Source: Heterocephalus glaber
Taxonomy: Eukaryota > Chordata > Mammalia > Rodentia > Bathyergidae
Length of the DNA stretch: 64,000 nt
Assembly: GCF_000247695.1 (NCBI RefSeq)
Contig: NW_004624795.1
Coordinates: forward strand, 7,741,952-7,805,951
Direction of reading: 5' to 3'
Position numbers and translations under genes: made by a program. This document shows, one piece after another, positions 1 through 11,984 of the stretch; the first letter of the stretch is position 1; each line of letters opens with the position of its first letter. The notes below the pieces were generated by a model, which did no database searches, was not told the DNA's origin, and was given only the letters and a program-made list of their open reading frames with translations.

Positions 1-655
1 AAAACCTCAGTTGCCCATGAACTAGCACAAACAATCAACAAGTGGGATCTCTTCTTACTAAAAAGCTTCTGCACAGCAAGAGAAACCACCAACAGAGTGA
101 AGAGATGACCTAAAAGTGTTGTGGGCAAAATTTTTCATCTGCTGTTCCTCAGAAAAAAGTCTACTATCTAGAATCTATAAAGAATTAAAAACAATCAGAC
201 CTCCCAAATTTAAAGACCCAATCCAAAAATGGGCATTTAAAATGAATGGACATTTCTCAGACAAAGAAGTAGAAATAGTAAATAAACCTAGGAAAAAATG
301 TTCAACATCACTGGTCATTTGAGAGATGCAAATGAAAACAACACTGAGATTCCACTTCACCCCAGTAAGAATGGCTGCTATCATGAAATCAACCAATAAC
401 AAATGCTGGAGGGGCTGTGGGGAAAGAGGAACCCTTCTCCATTGTTGGTGGGAGTGCAGACTGGTGCAACCACTGTGGAAATCAATATGGAGATAGCTCA
501 AAGAACTAGGACTGGAAGTCCCATTTGACCCCACTATTCCCCTGCTGGGGATCTTCCCCAACGAATTAAAATAATTATACCACAGTGATATATATGTGCA
601 CCCATGTTCATAGCAGCACAGTTTCTAATAGTTAAAACTTGTCTTTTTGGCGACT
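1..655 (+). mobile_element. L1 LINE, 3' part of ORF2 (pseudogenised)
   Basis: The sequence resembles the C-terminal end of mammalian L1 ORF2: a CTTCTGCACAGCAAGAGAAA block, then a TGCTGGAGGGGCTGTGGGG block, then a stretch encoding the end-of-ORF2 pattern around 440-560 (HCWW-EC-LVQPLWKS, then PFDPTIPLLGI). Stops and frameshifts break the frame, for example around 100 and 320, so no working reverse transcriptase remains. The left edge is cut by the window. The copy lies in CA10 intron 1 in the antisense orientation to that gene. Family membership is confident; the subfamily is not assigned. Confidence 0.85.
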
Positions 656-1540
656 ATGTCATGGAGTGGACATGTAGTGACATAAAAAAGGTTGAAGTTA
701 GTGTCTTTTTATCTTTCATTTGTGCAAATATATTTTTGTGCAAGCAAATTACTTTGCAGCCACACTAATTTGGAGGCCAGTAAGACTGGGAAGGGCCACA
801 GTGCATGCCTCTTTGTCATTCCACCCAGTCAGCTCATAGAGAAGATACACCTAGTGTAGCTCCAACCAGGCACCTGTGCTTCTCTAGCCTCTCTGTGGGC
901 CCATTGCCAAATTAAAGCAATCTCCCAGTGAGCTAAGGCTCCAAGACAGCCTTACAATGTGACATCCATTCCTTCACCCAGCATAGGAGCATGCATACAT
1001 GAAACCCATGAACAGCCAGAATGAAGAAACCATGGGTACAACATAAGAAAAAAAATTCCAGGAAACAGCTAACATGGTCACAGGGGAGAAATATCAGTGA
1101 TACTGTTATGATTTGGATCTAAAATGTCCCACAAAAGCCTTGTGTGTTTAGAAGGTGAGTGGATCATGACTAGTGGTCCAGAGATTCACTATTCTCTCAT
1201 CCATTTGCTTACTCTCTTCTGGTTCTAAATCAACCTCATTGCAAAACTCAGACCCTTAACATATGTGCAGTGGATGTCCAGTGTCCACAAACCCAAGAAG
1301 AGGGTTCACCTTTTGGGTCCATAAGATGGGGTACACTGTGGCTTCCACTAATGAGATGCCAGTGAGAGCTAGGTCCCCTCCCCCACAATCGAGCTGGGGG
1401 TAAGATGGTGCAATAATAGTAATACATCTTTGACTGATTTCTGTATCACATATAAAATTCTATTCTTGGGCATGTACATGACGTTTTGTATTGTTCTGTG
1501 AACTGGTGAGGCACTGTCTCTGTTTTCTAAAGGATCCTTT
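656..1540. other. No recognisable feature
   Basis: AT-rich intronic sequence. I see no convincing open frame, RNA gene or classifiable repeat. The stretch at 1090-1400 may be a diverged interspersed repeat, but I cannot assign it. Confidence 0.5.
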
Positions 1541-1544
1541 TCTT

Positions 1545-1920
1545 AGTCACTTTTGCATTGCTGGGACACAATATTCAACACCCACAAATTAAAGGAGGAG
1601 AGGTTTATTTTGGCTCATATTTTCAGTCCATCATCAGCTGGCTGCAAGGCAGGAAGACGTGGTGGAGGAAAGCTGCTCACGTCATGGTGTCCAGGAAGCA
1701 GAGAGAGAAGGAAGGAAGTGGGAGGGAGAAGGAGTCTTCCAGGTACTGCTTCCAGGGAACCCTGTGTTGCCACCAGGCCCCACAGCCTGATAGCACATTT
1801 AGTCATCAGTGGCTGAATCCACCAGTGAGTCTAGTGCCCTCATGATCCAATTCCCTTCTTTGAATGCAAGAGGCTAAGGAGGCGGGCATTCTAGATGCAA
1901 ACCAGAACTCCATCCCTTGA
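1545..1920 (-). mobile_element. MaLR (ERVL-MaLR) LTR relic, antisense
   Basis: Read on the + strand, the segment begins TTAGTCACTTTTGCATTGCTGGGACACAA and continues AGGAGAGGTTTATTTTGGCTCA, TTTCAGTCCATCA, a CTGCTCAC-TCATGG block and CCCTCATGATCCAATTCCCTT. This is the reverse complement of the general layout of rodent MaLR solo LTRs. Open frames across it (1553-1845) are fortuitous. No internal retroviral sequence is seen, so it looks like a solo LTR. Confidence 0.65.
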
Positions 1921-2049
1921 ACTTCCTTAGTAGAGCCTGTGGGAGTCACTGCTGCACAATTCACAGATCATTGCTCCAAGATACTCTTCACTATTCCCCT
2001 GTGCCTGGATTTACCTTCTCATCATACCCTCCTAACGAAGACTGTTAGT

Positions 2050-3665
2050 AAATGAAATCTTCCCAGCCTCTTTATAGACATAAAAATAAGAAATAATTCT
2101 TAATAACTGAGCCTCACACAAGGTCCAAAATGCACCTCATCCTAGTTACACACGAATTTCTCTCCATCTTTGATGACAGTCCCTTCCTCTTAATGAGGAT
2201 AAGTAAGAACTGCAGGGATTTCTGCTATTTTTTTTTTCACTGCGATCTACATGCATTTTTTTACTTCTTTCTGTTGTCACTGATTTTAAGGTTTTAACAT
2301 TGTAGGGCTCCACCTAAGATGATCATCAGAGTAACCTGGAGAGACTTTGAAACTACCAAGAACTTCTGCAGACTTAAATCAGAACCTGACACTGAGAATC
2401 CATGTTTTGCTCTGAGCGACTCCCCACCTGTCATGCTAAAGAGAGAGATTAGGTGAGATCCTTCCTAGGCAGACAGACTCTGGCCTGTGCCTGTGCCTGA
2501 GCCTGCTGACCCTAAATGAGGGAAACTCCACCTTTGCTGTTTCCCAGTTAGAATAACTTAGTTACATATAACTAAGTTTGGGCAGCAAGGTGCTGGCTAC
2601 ATAAATAATGGGGATTTCAGCCTTGAAATTTTCTTCAGCTGCATTACCTGAGGATTACTGTTGGGTAGTGATTCACCTACCAGGCTAAAGGATGCAGTTG
2701 GTTGCATTTTCTCTCCGAAGGCTGCCTTGCTTATTCCAGGTGCATGACTTTCGCTCCTCCTTCCAGGACAAGATGGTCCCCTCACTAGTTGCTTGTTGAA
2801 TTTGGCCATGTGATTTCATGTAGTGTGCCTGCTGTGTCACGCCTCGCCTCGGAGGCTGTGCAACTAGTGGTTCAGGCTCTGGGCCAGAGCGAACTAGGTT
2901 TAAGCCCCAGCTTTGTCTCTATGTTTTCTGGCCATGGACCAATGGCCACACTTGACTAACATTCCATTTCCTATCCATAGAGAGGGAATTATGAGAAAAT
3001 AAAGTCTCCCACCTCAAGAGCTGCATAGAGTCGATACTAGCTGGGCATTTACTTCATGCTCATTCTTCTTTGATTAACAAACAAAGGCAGAGATTTCCTG
3101 CCATCTTTATATCTTCCTTCCTTCAAAAAGGCACAGATAATAATTCGGGGGGGGGGAGGCGGCTTTGTAAAAATAGCTGTTCCCCACATTTCCAGATCTA
3201 ACCCTTTGGAAAATCCCTAGTAACCTCCTCTCTTGGTGTCTTTCTCAAATGTCTCCCAGGTGGGTGGCCTCCAGTTACCATGTGAGGACCCGGGGTCACA
3301 CGATCTATGTCCCTCTCCAGTTCTTGGGGTCCGGGTTGTGTGGACTCCTCACCCTGGGTACTCTGCCCTCATCTCCTCTTGGCCTGGCTGGGGAGTTCAT
3401 TCTGTCAGCTCATCATTTGCTTCACAGATACCCCTTTCCTTTCTCCTAGCACCTATGATACAGTGGGGACTGATGAACAGAAGAGAGCCGAAGGCACTTT
3501 TTCTCACTGGAGTGCTTCTAAAAATGGGTACATTCCAGAGCCTTGGCCCAGACTACTGAAGGCAGTTTATCACCTTGCCTGCATCTTGGTTTTACCTGGA
3601 GTCTGGACGCCGTCTCCAGTGATTCTGGTTCAGTTCATCTGGGATGAGGCTAATGAGAAATGAGT
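2050..3665. other. No recognisable gene; short G run at 3147-3158
   Basis: Mixed intronic sequence. The overlapping open frames at 3233-3663 run through all three phases of one strand and show no recognisable protein, so I do not call a gene. A G-homopolymer lies around 3147-3158. Confidence 0.5.
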
Positions 3666-3671
3666 AAGTGC

Positions 3672-3840
3672 TATTGGAGATGGAGCCCAGGGCCTTCACA
3701 CTGAGCTACATCCCAGCCCTTTATTGATTGTCATTTTGAGACAAGGTCTCGCTAAGTTGCCAGAACTGGGCTCAACCTTGCCATCCTCCTGTCAGCCTCC
3801 CAGGGTGCTGGGATTACAGGTGTGCACCTCCTTGCCTGAC
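3672..3840 (-). mobile_element. B1-ID composite SINE, antisense
   Basis: On the + strand the segment reads as a reverse complement: ID-like half first (GGAGCCCAGGGCCTTCACAC-TGAGCTACATCCCAGCCCTTT), then the B1 half (TTTTGAGACAAGGTCTCGCTAAGTTGCC ... CAGCCTCCCAGGGTGCTGGGATTACAGGTGTGCACC). Same architecture as the copies near 15.3, 30.8, 58.5 and 60.7 kb. Moderately diverged. Confidence 0.85.
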
Positions 3841-3984
3841 TACCAATGAGTAATTTAAAAAAGCTTCCAAGGTGTTTTTGTTAAATATATGAGTGGGATC
3901 AAACTACTACAATAGGTGTTAAGGGATCCACATTATTTCTAGGTAATTCTTAAATATATTAAAGTTTAAAAGTCCACAGGTTTT

Positions 3985-4205
3985 CTGTTAAGCTCTTCAG
4001 CTCTAGAGTCAGACTCAGGTTCAAATCCTCACTCTTGTACTTGCTACCATATGACTCTGAGCAAGGTACTTAACCAGTTCCTCACCTATAAAATGACAGG
4101 AAGAACAATACCTGCATTAAGGGTTGTGGAAATTCAATAACATCGAAGTCACTTAGCATAGTACATGGCACAAATCAAGTCTCATTAAGTGGTAGCTATT
4201 GTTAA
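3985..4205 (+). mobile_element. MIR SINE
   Basis: Shows the MIR core order: GAGTCAGACTCAGGTTCAAATCC, TATGACTCTGAGCAAGGTACTTAACC, CTATAAAATG, TTGTGGAAATTCAATAA and CATAGTACATGGCAC. An ancient mammalian SINE, strongly diverged. Confidence 0.8.
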
Positions 4206-4209
4206 TAGT

Positions 4210-5260
4210 GTGTTAAAACATTAATTGAGCCCTTATTTTGGACAGCATTATGTACACACACACGACAGAGTCTCTGATCTCCAGTTGTAAGATCCTGCCA
4301 TACTTAGCCTCCTATGCATAGGGAATTATAAACAATATAAAAGAATGATGCCACATGTACTCGATGGAATACCGCATATACAGTGTTTAGCGGAGGCCTG
4401 TGTAATTCTAGCTGTTAGAAGTACATGAAATGGATTTTCAATAAAGGTTGATAATCCTTGACCATTGTCCATAGACTTCTTATCTAAGAATATGGTCCAC
4501 TAGGTTCCTTAATAGAAGCCAAATGTCTTACTCATGCTTGTTTTCCTAGCTTTTGGACTGGCAAGCACGAGGAGTCCAAGAAATGTTTCCCAAATACATG
4601 GACGAATTTCTGAGGAATTTATATTTGCCTTCACTCTCTGCAGTGATCTTGCCCATGTTTCCAGACTATGAAACTGTCCCTGACCATGGGACATTCATTC
4701 AGTCTCCCAGTGCTGCAGACCTACTCACTGGCTCTAATCAACAGGAGTCCTGATTTATGCTGCCTGTAGAGCAAGCTGAGGAGGTGGAATCCTCCACCGA
4801 TGATTGGTTTATTGCTGAGTCCTTGAAAATTGAGTAGGGAGGAAGAGGGAGGTATGAGAAATGAATTAAGAGCAACTCCCCATTGCAGTTGATATGCAGT
4901 CCTTTCACTCTTGCAGAGTATAGCTTTTTGTTGTTAATATGAAATTTCTACAACTATTACAGAAACACCTGCCAATGTCACCCCTGCCCTCTACCTGAGG
5001 GCACCAGAATTCTGGCAATGGTGGAGCTCCAGGATGCCTCCACTTCTAGGCTTTAATGAATGAACTCTTACAGGCTGTGTATAACTGTAATCCTCCTTCA
5101 TGAATGACTATAATATATAAAACAAAATGTATTTCCCCCATTTAGTGGATATTGATTAAATGGTGTGTTTTAAAACATTCGGGCTAACTTGATTCTTTAT
5201 TTGTTCACATCCACGAGTTCATTGAGAGCCCAACAAACAGCTCAAAAAGATTGTATTAAC
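4210..5260. other. No recognisable feature
   Basis: AT-rich intronic sequence with no repeat that I can classify and no credible coding frame. Confidence 0.5.
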
Positions 5261-5266
5261 TTGTTC

Positions 5267-5278
5267 GCCCTCTGCTGG
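5267..5278 (-). promoter_or_regulatory. CTCF core-motif match
   Basis: On the minus strand the bases read CCAGCAGAGGGC, a full match to the CTCF core consensus CCASYAGRKGGC, embedded in TGTCCAGCAGAGGGCGAACA. A single short motif match is weak evidence of occupancy; the call is a candidate only. Confidence 0.4.
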
Positions 5279-5279
5279 A

Positions 5280-6535
5280 CAGAAACTAGAGCACAGATCT
5301 GTTTTGGACCGTGTCCTACAAAAACAACAGCTATTTTTAGAAAGTACTGGGCTCTTTAGCTCACACTTTCTAAAGGTCAACCATGAGTATGGCGGGGAGA
5401 CTCACTGATACTAAGTCCCAAATTGTCTGGTTTACTTTTGAATATTCAGTTTCCCCAAAGGAGATCTTGAGTTCCCTGGTGCGAAGGGGAAAGGTTGAGA
5501 TGAGACAGTCTTAAGGCCCGGGTTCCATCTCTCAAGCTGGAGTGACATGGGAGCCACAGCCAGGGACAGGAGCCAAGTGCGATCAGCTCTAGTCTGGACC
5601 CCTCTCCTTCGTGCTGTAAACAAAGGAGGGGACAGAATCTCTCCACTTCCTTTACCTTCTGACCTAAGACCTAGGTCATAAACACCTGAGCAGATAAAAA
5701 AGACAGGAATTTCAGCAGGACAATTCCCATAAAAACACTTTTAGTTTTCTTCCCCTTACAAACATTTTCTAGAAGACACAATTTATCTCTTACATAGCTG
5801 CTCAGACTTGTAACTCAAAGTATCCTCTCCATGTGAATAGTCTGAATAAACTCAGACTTTTTTATTGTCTATGAAATAAACATGGAAGAAAAAACAATCC
5901 AACACCAAATTCTAGATACAGCCTTGCTCAGGTTCTTACAGTAATTTGAAAAACTGAAATCACGAGGCTCTTCGAGTCTTAGGGAGGACAGCTGGCTCTG
6001 AGTCCCTAAACAGGAACACCTGTGCAAAGCTGGGTCGCCTTCCTCTTCTAAGCAGATCTGCCCTGTGATCAGCAACCTTTGTGTTTCCAGTGAAGTGTGC
6101 TTGACTCTCAGGGACCCCGGTCACAGTTCAGAGGAGACATGTGCGGTGGCATGGTGGGCACAGCGTAACACTCCATCCTTGAAACAAATGCTGGAGCATT
6201 TAAGAAAGTCAGAGTCGGGATGTCATGTTTTCTACCACAAAGGGAAGCAGAAAATGCCACATAAATCAAAATAAAATGGAGTGGTCTAGCGATGATCTGG
6301 CTTTGTGAAAATTCACTGAGTTTCAAGAGTAAAAAGAAACAACTTTTTCAACATTTAATTTAGCCACATATTCTTCCAGGTATTTTCAAATACATAGTTT
6401 TATTTACTCCTTACAATGACACTGGGAAAGGGGTGATATGAACACAACTGTGCTCCTTTGTAGACAAGGCTGAGATTATGAACTTTGACTACAAAGACCA
6501 AATCACACAGATAAGAATTTTCTGATATTTGAACT
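5280..6535. other. No recognisable feature
   Basis: Intronic sequence. Short open frames on both strands show no recognisable domain and no codon structure that would argue for coding. Confidence 0.5.
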
Positions 6536-6540
6536 CTTGT

Positions 6541-6765
6541 TTTAGTCAGATGTAGTGGTGCGTGTCTGTTATACCTACATGTTTGGAGGCTGAGACAGGA
6601 GGATTGCAATTTCAAGCCCAGCCTGGGCAATTTAGGGACTTGAGACCTTGTTATGTGCCCTCCCTCCAAAGGCTAAGGATTCAGGTCAGTGCGAAGTTCT
6701 GAGTTCTGAGTTCAATCCTCAGTACCAAATATAAATAATAAATAACTAACTAAATAAATAATCTT
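6541..6765 (+). mobile_element. B1-ID composite SINE with A-rich tail
   Basis: B1 half: AGATGTAGTGGTGCGTGTCTG, TTGGAGGCTGAGACAGGAGGATTGCAA, AGCCTGGGCAATTTAGGGAC-TTGAGACCTTG. ID-like half: AAGGCTAAGGATTCAGGTCAGTGCGAAG, GAGTTCAATCCTCAGTACC. It ends in an A-rich AAATAA/AACTA tail up to about 6765. Quite diverged, so an old insertion. Confidence 0.75.
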
Positions 6766-6865
6766 GCCCTAATGGATTTTATGAGAAAACATGCAAGATG
6801 AAAATTATTTTATAGATGTTAGGGTTCTGTGTGTATGCCATGTCACTGAAAAATATGGTGAATAT

Positions 6866-7160
6866 TTAAATTAAAAATTTTGTTACAATAAAAGACACCT
6901 TGGCATTAAACTCCTTCAATGCACTCTCCCTTGATTTTAACACACGTATCTTTTCTTGCCACTTTCTGAAGCAGTTCTGTAAATCCTTCAAGAGTTTCTT
7001 TAGCTGTGCTGTCATAGCTGCCTCAGTGTCCTGAATTAGTTCAAAACATTTACCTTTTATGGTCATTTGGACTTTCGGGAAGAGGTAGAGTCATCTGGCA
7101 AATAAGGTGGATGAGGACACACTGTAATGTTTCCATGAGCCTCCTTTCCTGTTGCATGAC
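6866..7160 (-). pseudogene. Mariner-family transposase relic (C-terminal part)
   Basis: On the minus strand 7113-7093 encodes HPPYLPD, the conserved motif around a catalytic aspartate of Tc1/mariner transposases (usual form HPPYSPDLAP). Just downstream, in another phase (7066-6866), the conserved C-terminal block is readable as IKGKCFELIQDTEAAM followed by LQNCFRKWQEK. Full-length mariner transposases are about 340 residues; only the last roughly 90 are visible. A frameshift separates the two blocks, and a stop lies at 7065-7063. This is a dead copy. The upstream frame to 7350 could hold more of it but I cannot recognise it. Confidence 0.7.
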
Positions 7161-7773
7161 ACTCAGCAACAACATTCACTGTGTTTTTGATCACATCTTG
7201 TAAAAGACGTTCACAAAAGGGGACTTCCAGATGTGTATTAGAACATGGCAAGAGTGATGTAATAAGTGTATTCAAACTCAGGGAGTCTGTTTTGAGATGG
7301 ATTAATGACAATGTAACTTTTACTGTCATAAATGTTTGGGATTTAAACAATCATCATATATTTTGATCAGACCTTGTTTACATATGTATGTATCTTTTTT
7401 TCCAAGGATGGCGAAAGTAAAATCAGCCATGGATTACCAGGAGAAAACCAAAGAACATGGGTAGAGAAGAAATATTTGAATTTGAGTCTGCTCTGACTTT
7501 TCCTAAGCAAGAACTCCAGTCTGTCTTAAGATCAGCCACAACAAAGCCATCATGGGGGAAACATTGCAGGAGGCCATAATTCCTCCCAGTTGATTTTCCA
7601 TTTGGGAAATAAACTATTGCAGATTAATGCAGAGCACATTCTGTTCTCTATGAGGCCTGCACATAAAACGAAGGAGATTGATTTCAAAAGATGGGAAAAC
7701 AGTGGAAATGGAGTTTAACGCAGGTTACAGCCAATCCCATGAGCAAGTTCTTAAAAATCTGTCAGCTCCAACC

Positions 7774-7928
7774 AGCTGTGGCAGGGCATGTAATCCTAGC
7801 AGTCTGGGATCCTCAGGCAAGAGGGTCACAACTTCGAGCCTAGCCTGGGCAACTTAGCAAGACCTTGTCACAAACAAGCAAGTGAACTAAACAAACTGAC
7901 AAACACCCAAACCCAAAGCCAAACAAAA
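7774..7928 (+). mobile_element. B1-type SINE
   Basis: Recognisable B1 blocks: GGCAGGGCATGTAATCCTAGCAG, CAGGCAAGAGGGTCACAACTTCGAGCCTAGCCTGGGCAACTTAGCAAGACCTTGTC, followed by an A/C-rich tail. The flanks contain similar words (CAGCTCCAAC before, CAGCTCCAGC after) that may be a degraded target-site duplication. No ID-like second half is visible. Confidence 0.75.
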
Positions 7929-8399
7929 ATGTCTCTCAGCTCCAGCTAAAAATATATATCCCAAATTCTATCATTTTTTCCATCTCTATTATTACTCTCC
8001 TAGATTATTGATGGAGAAGGTAGAAATGAAACCATCAAAGGTTATGTCTTATGACTTTCAGGTGGCCACTTTCAGAGATGGGAATCAAAGAAAATTCCTC
8101 TTTCTTTATGAATATTAAAGAATTTGAGACCCTGTTCATGCTTTCTCCAGCATCAAGAGGCAACCTATCCAATGACTCCTTTGGCAGCATACTCACAAAA
8201 GTTTTATTTCCAACAGGTAGATACAGGAGCTCAAATGATATAACTGTGTGTACTCTTATCCCCCATCTCCTCTACAATACTACTCCACAAGTACAAAGTA
8301 TAAAGTACACCAGACTAGCTAACACTATGAGCCCATCTGGAAAAACTGAGAGATCAGCATGGCCTTTGTGTAAGCATCTGATAAAATCTCTGCAAACAA

Positions 8400-8555
8400 T
8401 CATGTTTTTCGACTGGATACAAGCTCCCCTCCTCTGAATCTGCATAACCTTTCTTGGATCTCTCCAATAATAGTTTTTCATTTGCTCTCTCTGCTGATTA
8501 AACTGTAAGCTCCCGTGGGTAGAGCATGGACAATCATGCACCTTACTCAACTATG
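8400..8555 (+). mobile_element. L2 LINE 3'-end fragment
   Basis: The words TTTGCTCTCTCTGCTGATTAAACTGTAAGCTCCCGTGGGTAGAGCATGGAC resemble the L2 3' end (a TGTAAGCTCC block followed by a G-rich AG-GACA block). Strongly diverged and short, so a tentative call. Confidence 0.4.
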
Positions 8556-8574
8556 GCAGCAGGATGGAATGAGA

Positions 8575-8755
8575 CCTCTGCAGTCGGACACATCAGAAAG
8601 CCAGCTCTACTAACTGCCAGATTTTGACCACTTAGCCTCTCTTGAGCCTCTGTTCCAAAAAGTAAAGCAGTAATTGTAAGGATCCAGTGAGAAAACACAC
8701 GTAAATTGCTTAGCTGGTGCCTTGCCCCTAGTAATTGATACAGTAAGCCATAGTG
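8575..8755 (+). mobile_element. MIR SINE
   Basis: Diverged MIR blocks: TTTGACCACTTAGCCTCTCTTGAGCCTCTGTTCC, GTAAGGATCCAGTGAGA, AAATTGCTTAGCTGGTGCCTTGCCCC. Ancient copy. Confidence 0.6.
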
Positions 8756-8759
8756 TTAT

Positions 8760-10810
8760 GTCCTAGGTTGGGCTCTCTAGAGGTGAAATCTGTGATGGGA
8801 TAGGGGGTGTCTGTGATTTAACTAAAAGAGAGATGTCAGGAAGGTGGGAGGAAGGAAAGGAAGAGGAGCCAAGCTCAAATCTAGCTTCAGCCTGATCCCA
8901 TGGGGGTTTACCATAGAGTGGGCCCTTTCCTGCTCCTTTCCTTCCACCACCCAAACCCTCTGTGCCAACGGTTCACTGGAAATAGATTGTCCCCATTGTG
9001 GGAGGTGGAGACGGACATGCCCCTCATGGCCAGGCAGGTCTCATTTTTCTGTAGGCAATTCTATACAGAAGAAAGTACCCATGGACAAACAGCAGACAAT
9101 GCAGCAACCATGAAAAGGAAATCAGGGCAGGCACGAGTGGCACCCAGAGCTTGGTTACTATTAGAGTTATATCTTCTTATGTCCACATCTGAGCTTTTGG
9201 TATAACAGGGACGCAAAAAGGAGGTGTTACATTGAACTGAAGTAAAGGATTTGTAAGTAACAGAGAGGGTGCAAAGTCAACACGAGTAACCTCATGCCTA
9301 ACCCACAGGTCCAAACACTGGAAGCAGCTCTGGCATTTCTCCCGTCCATTGGTCTTCGTAATTACCAAGACCGCACAAGGTTGTAACACATCCTAAATTC
9401 TTTAGCACGCTGATTATGTCTGAGGCCGACTTAACTGGTAATTTCCCTTCTTCCCTTGTTTCAGAGATTTCCTGGCATTAATTATACCTACACTTACATC
9501 CAAATATTTCATTGTGATGCAGATTGTACTTGTAAGTGCATGAATTATTCTTCGAAGGCAAAAGGAATTAATAATGTTTTACCACTCACTGTGACATGTT
9601 TCCAAGCACGTATGTGACAGATGCACTTTTAAATGATGTACTTTTTCTTCTCCTTGACATGCAAGGAGCCAGATTGGAAGAGGTAGACGATGTGAAAGTA
9701 TCCCCTTGTGAACCTACTGATGTCATGCTTGGGTTTCCATCCCCATCAGCAAATGCATGAATAAGTAATGTGCTCAGGTCCCAGTACCTGCTTAGATTAG
9801 ATTGTATCAGCAGCCTTCACACTCTGAAACGCCATTAGGACAAATCCCCAGGCACCCAGAGAGGGGAGGGGCGAGCCAGCTTGGTCATTAGTAAGAATAG
9901 GGGAAAGCATTTTGTAAATGATAAGGTGCTTTACAAAGGTCAATGATTAGTATTAATATTAATTCTTCTACCATCAACTTTATGTTTAATGCTCCTGATT
10001 TCAAATCTTCTGAATGAATCAGCCCCTTCCAGAAATTTTTACTTGTGTTTGAGTGCCTGGGGACAAATAAAAAGGAGTCCAATGAGCTTGAATGATCAGT
10101 TCTTTTCTTGTACTGATAGGCCTAATTTAAGATTTGTTTTTACTTTACACAGGTGTAAAAATGTTACACATTAAGTAGTAACCTTATGTCAAATTTTGAC
10201 TTTTTATCCTGAGGCTAGAAAGATGTGTCTCCTTAGTCTGTCATGTTGCTGAGGTCCCAGGAAGCCATACAATTAAATTGGTAGACAGTTGATACTCACA
10301 GTGAATTGTGTTGTGAAGCTATGATGTTCAGTAGCTTATTCAGTTCATGTTACGTTTATTAAATGCATTTTTGATGGGTGATATTTTCAACATATTCCTA
10401 TGTGGTTTATCAGGGTATAATGGCATGGTAAGTAAATGAGAATCTGTACTTTTATCTGAAACTCTCCTTCTTACTAGAATCCAGAAGACAAGTTTTAGCA
10501 GGTACTAGAAGAGCTTCAGTAATGAGTTGCCCATTGGTATCATATGAAAAGCATCAGTGATTCTAGACACTGTCATTATCATCACGAGGTCAAGGAAGGG
10601 CATATCCACCAATTATCTGCTCAATTTGGGAAAATTCAGTGAAACAAATGGATCTATTGCCCCAATTCACCAGATTTTATTTTAGCTCCATCCCAAATGT
10701 GAAGTATTTGAAAAAGGAAGAAAAAGCAAACAAACAAATAAAACAAATGTATTATTTCATATGGATAATCCAAAAAGGAATTAATGACTTACAGGCAAAT
10801 TCTGCAAATT
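8760..10810. other. No recognisable feature
   Basis: Intronic sequence with no credible coding frame and no clearly classifiable repeat. Confidence 0.5.
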
Positions 10811-10813
10811 ATC

Positions 10814-10814
<1 letters not shown>

Positions 10815-10850
<36 letters not shown>
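10815..10850 (+). repeat. (GA)n microsatellite
   Basis: About 18 uninterrupted AG units directly after AAATTATCT. It creates a spurious Arg-Glu repeat frame. Confidence 0.97.
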
Positions 10851-10859
<9 letters not shown>

Positions 10860-10894
10860 ATTAGTTTTGGAAAGGAATATAGATGAGCTCTAAC

Positions 10895-11125
10895 AGTAGG
10901 GGCTTAGGGGCTGGCAAACTATAGACCAAATTTTTCCTCTTCCTATTTTTATACATAAAGTTTTATTGGAACCCAGAATGTCCATTTAGTTATATATTTT
11001 CTATCACTGCTCTTACAATACAGCAGTTAAGCTGAGTAAATGACAGAGAACACCCTGGCCCGCAAAGACAAAAATATTATCTATTTGGCCCTTTACAAGA
11101 AAATCTTTGCTGATCTGTGCTCGAC
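10895..11125. mobile_element. Non-autonomous hAT-type DNA transposon relic
   Basis: The segment begins GGGGCTGGCAAACTATAGACC, carries AAAGTTTTATTGGAACCCAGAATG and CCTGGCCCGCAAAGAC-AAAATATTATCTATTTGGCCCTTTACA, and ends ...TTTGCTGATCTGTGCTC. The beginning and end look like diverged inverted copies of a GGCAAACTA/GCTGA terminal motif. Two relatives lie at about 31.74 and 32.93 kb. I recognise the family by pattern but am unsure of its name. Confidence 0.5.
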
Positions 11126-11129
11126 AAAC

Positions 11130-11895
11130 AGATTTGTTTTTGGGGGTGGGGGATGCATACCAGCTCTATAACTCATCAGTTATGTTGCCTTGAGAACATT
11201 CCTCAGTACCATCACCATGAAGAAGCTACCCTTACTTCCCCTACTTCCCCAACCATTGAAGAATCAATGAGTTAAAATGCTCAAAGTGCCAAGAAATCTG
11301 CGTCTATTATGCATTCATGATTCAATAACTGTTAGCTAGCGTCACTGTAAACACCACCCAAAGATCTCTTCTCTCTTCCTATGTATGCCACTGGCTTTTG
11401 AGCCAAGAGGGACACCTTTTTTTCCCCTGGGGCCATCTGGAATACTTCTCTGACCTAACTTCTCTACACCTCTCTGGACAGACATAGCTCTTTGTAAGTA
11501 TTCCATAGCAGCCATGCAGGAGGGAAACCACTTTTTTTTCTTTTTCTCACTTTACTCCTACAAGATAGCTCCAGTCAGAGTTCATACAGAGATGTCAAAC
11601 TTTCACTGTCTCCTACTAAAATAGGCAATAGTCAGCTTAACAACCTTGATAGAATAATAGGTTTGTTTTCCCATCTAATAGTGTTTTCTCATTTTTGAAA
11701 TCAATTGGGGATTCTAAAGTTGATCCAGGGACTATAGTTTAGAACACTAATTGTGAATCCCTGGGAGGACTTATTAGTTTGTACAGACTCAAGACTCAGA
11801 GAGGGTCTAGGAATGTAAGATTGGAAGGAGGAGCAAAATTAGCACAAGTTGTAAATAACTCACTTCCTTGAGAAATACAGATGGATGAATAGATT
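11130..11895. other. No recognisable feature
   Basis: Intronic, AT-rich. No classifiable repeat and no credible coding frame. Confidence 0.5.

Positions 11896-11898
<3 letters not shown>

Positions 11899-11982
<84 letters not shown>
11899..11982 (+). repeat. Compound (TC)n(AC)n microsatellite
   Basis: About 21 CT units pass without interruption into about 20 CA units. The GA/GT side on the minus strand is purine-rich, then alternating. Uninterrupted and long, so likely polymorphic. Confidence 0.98.
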
Positions 11983-11984
<2 letters not shown>

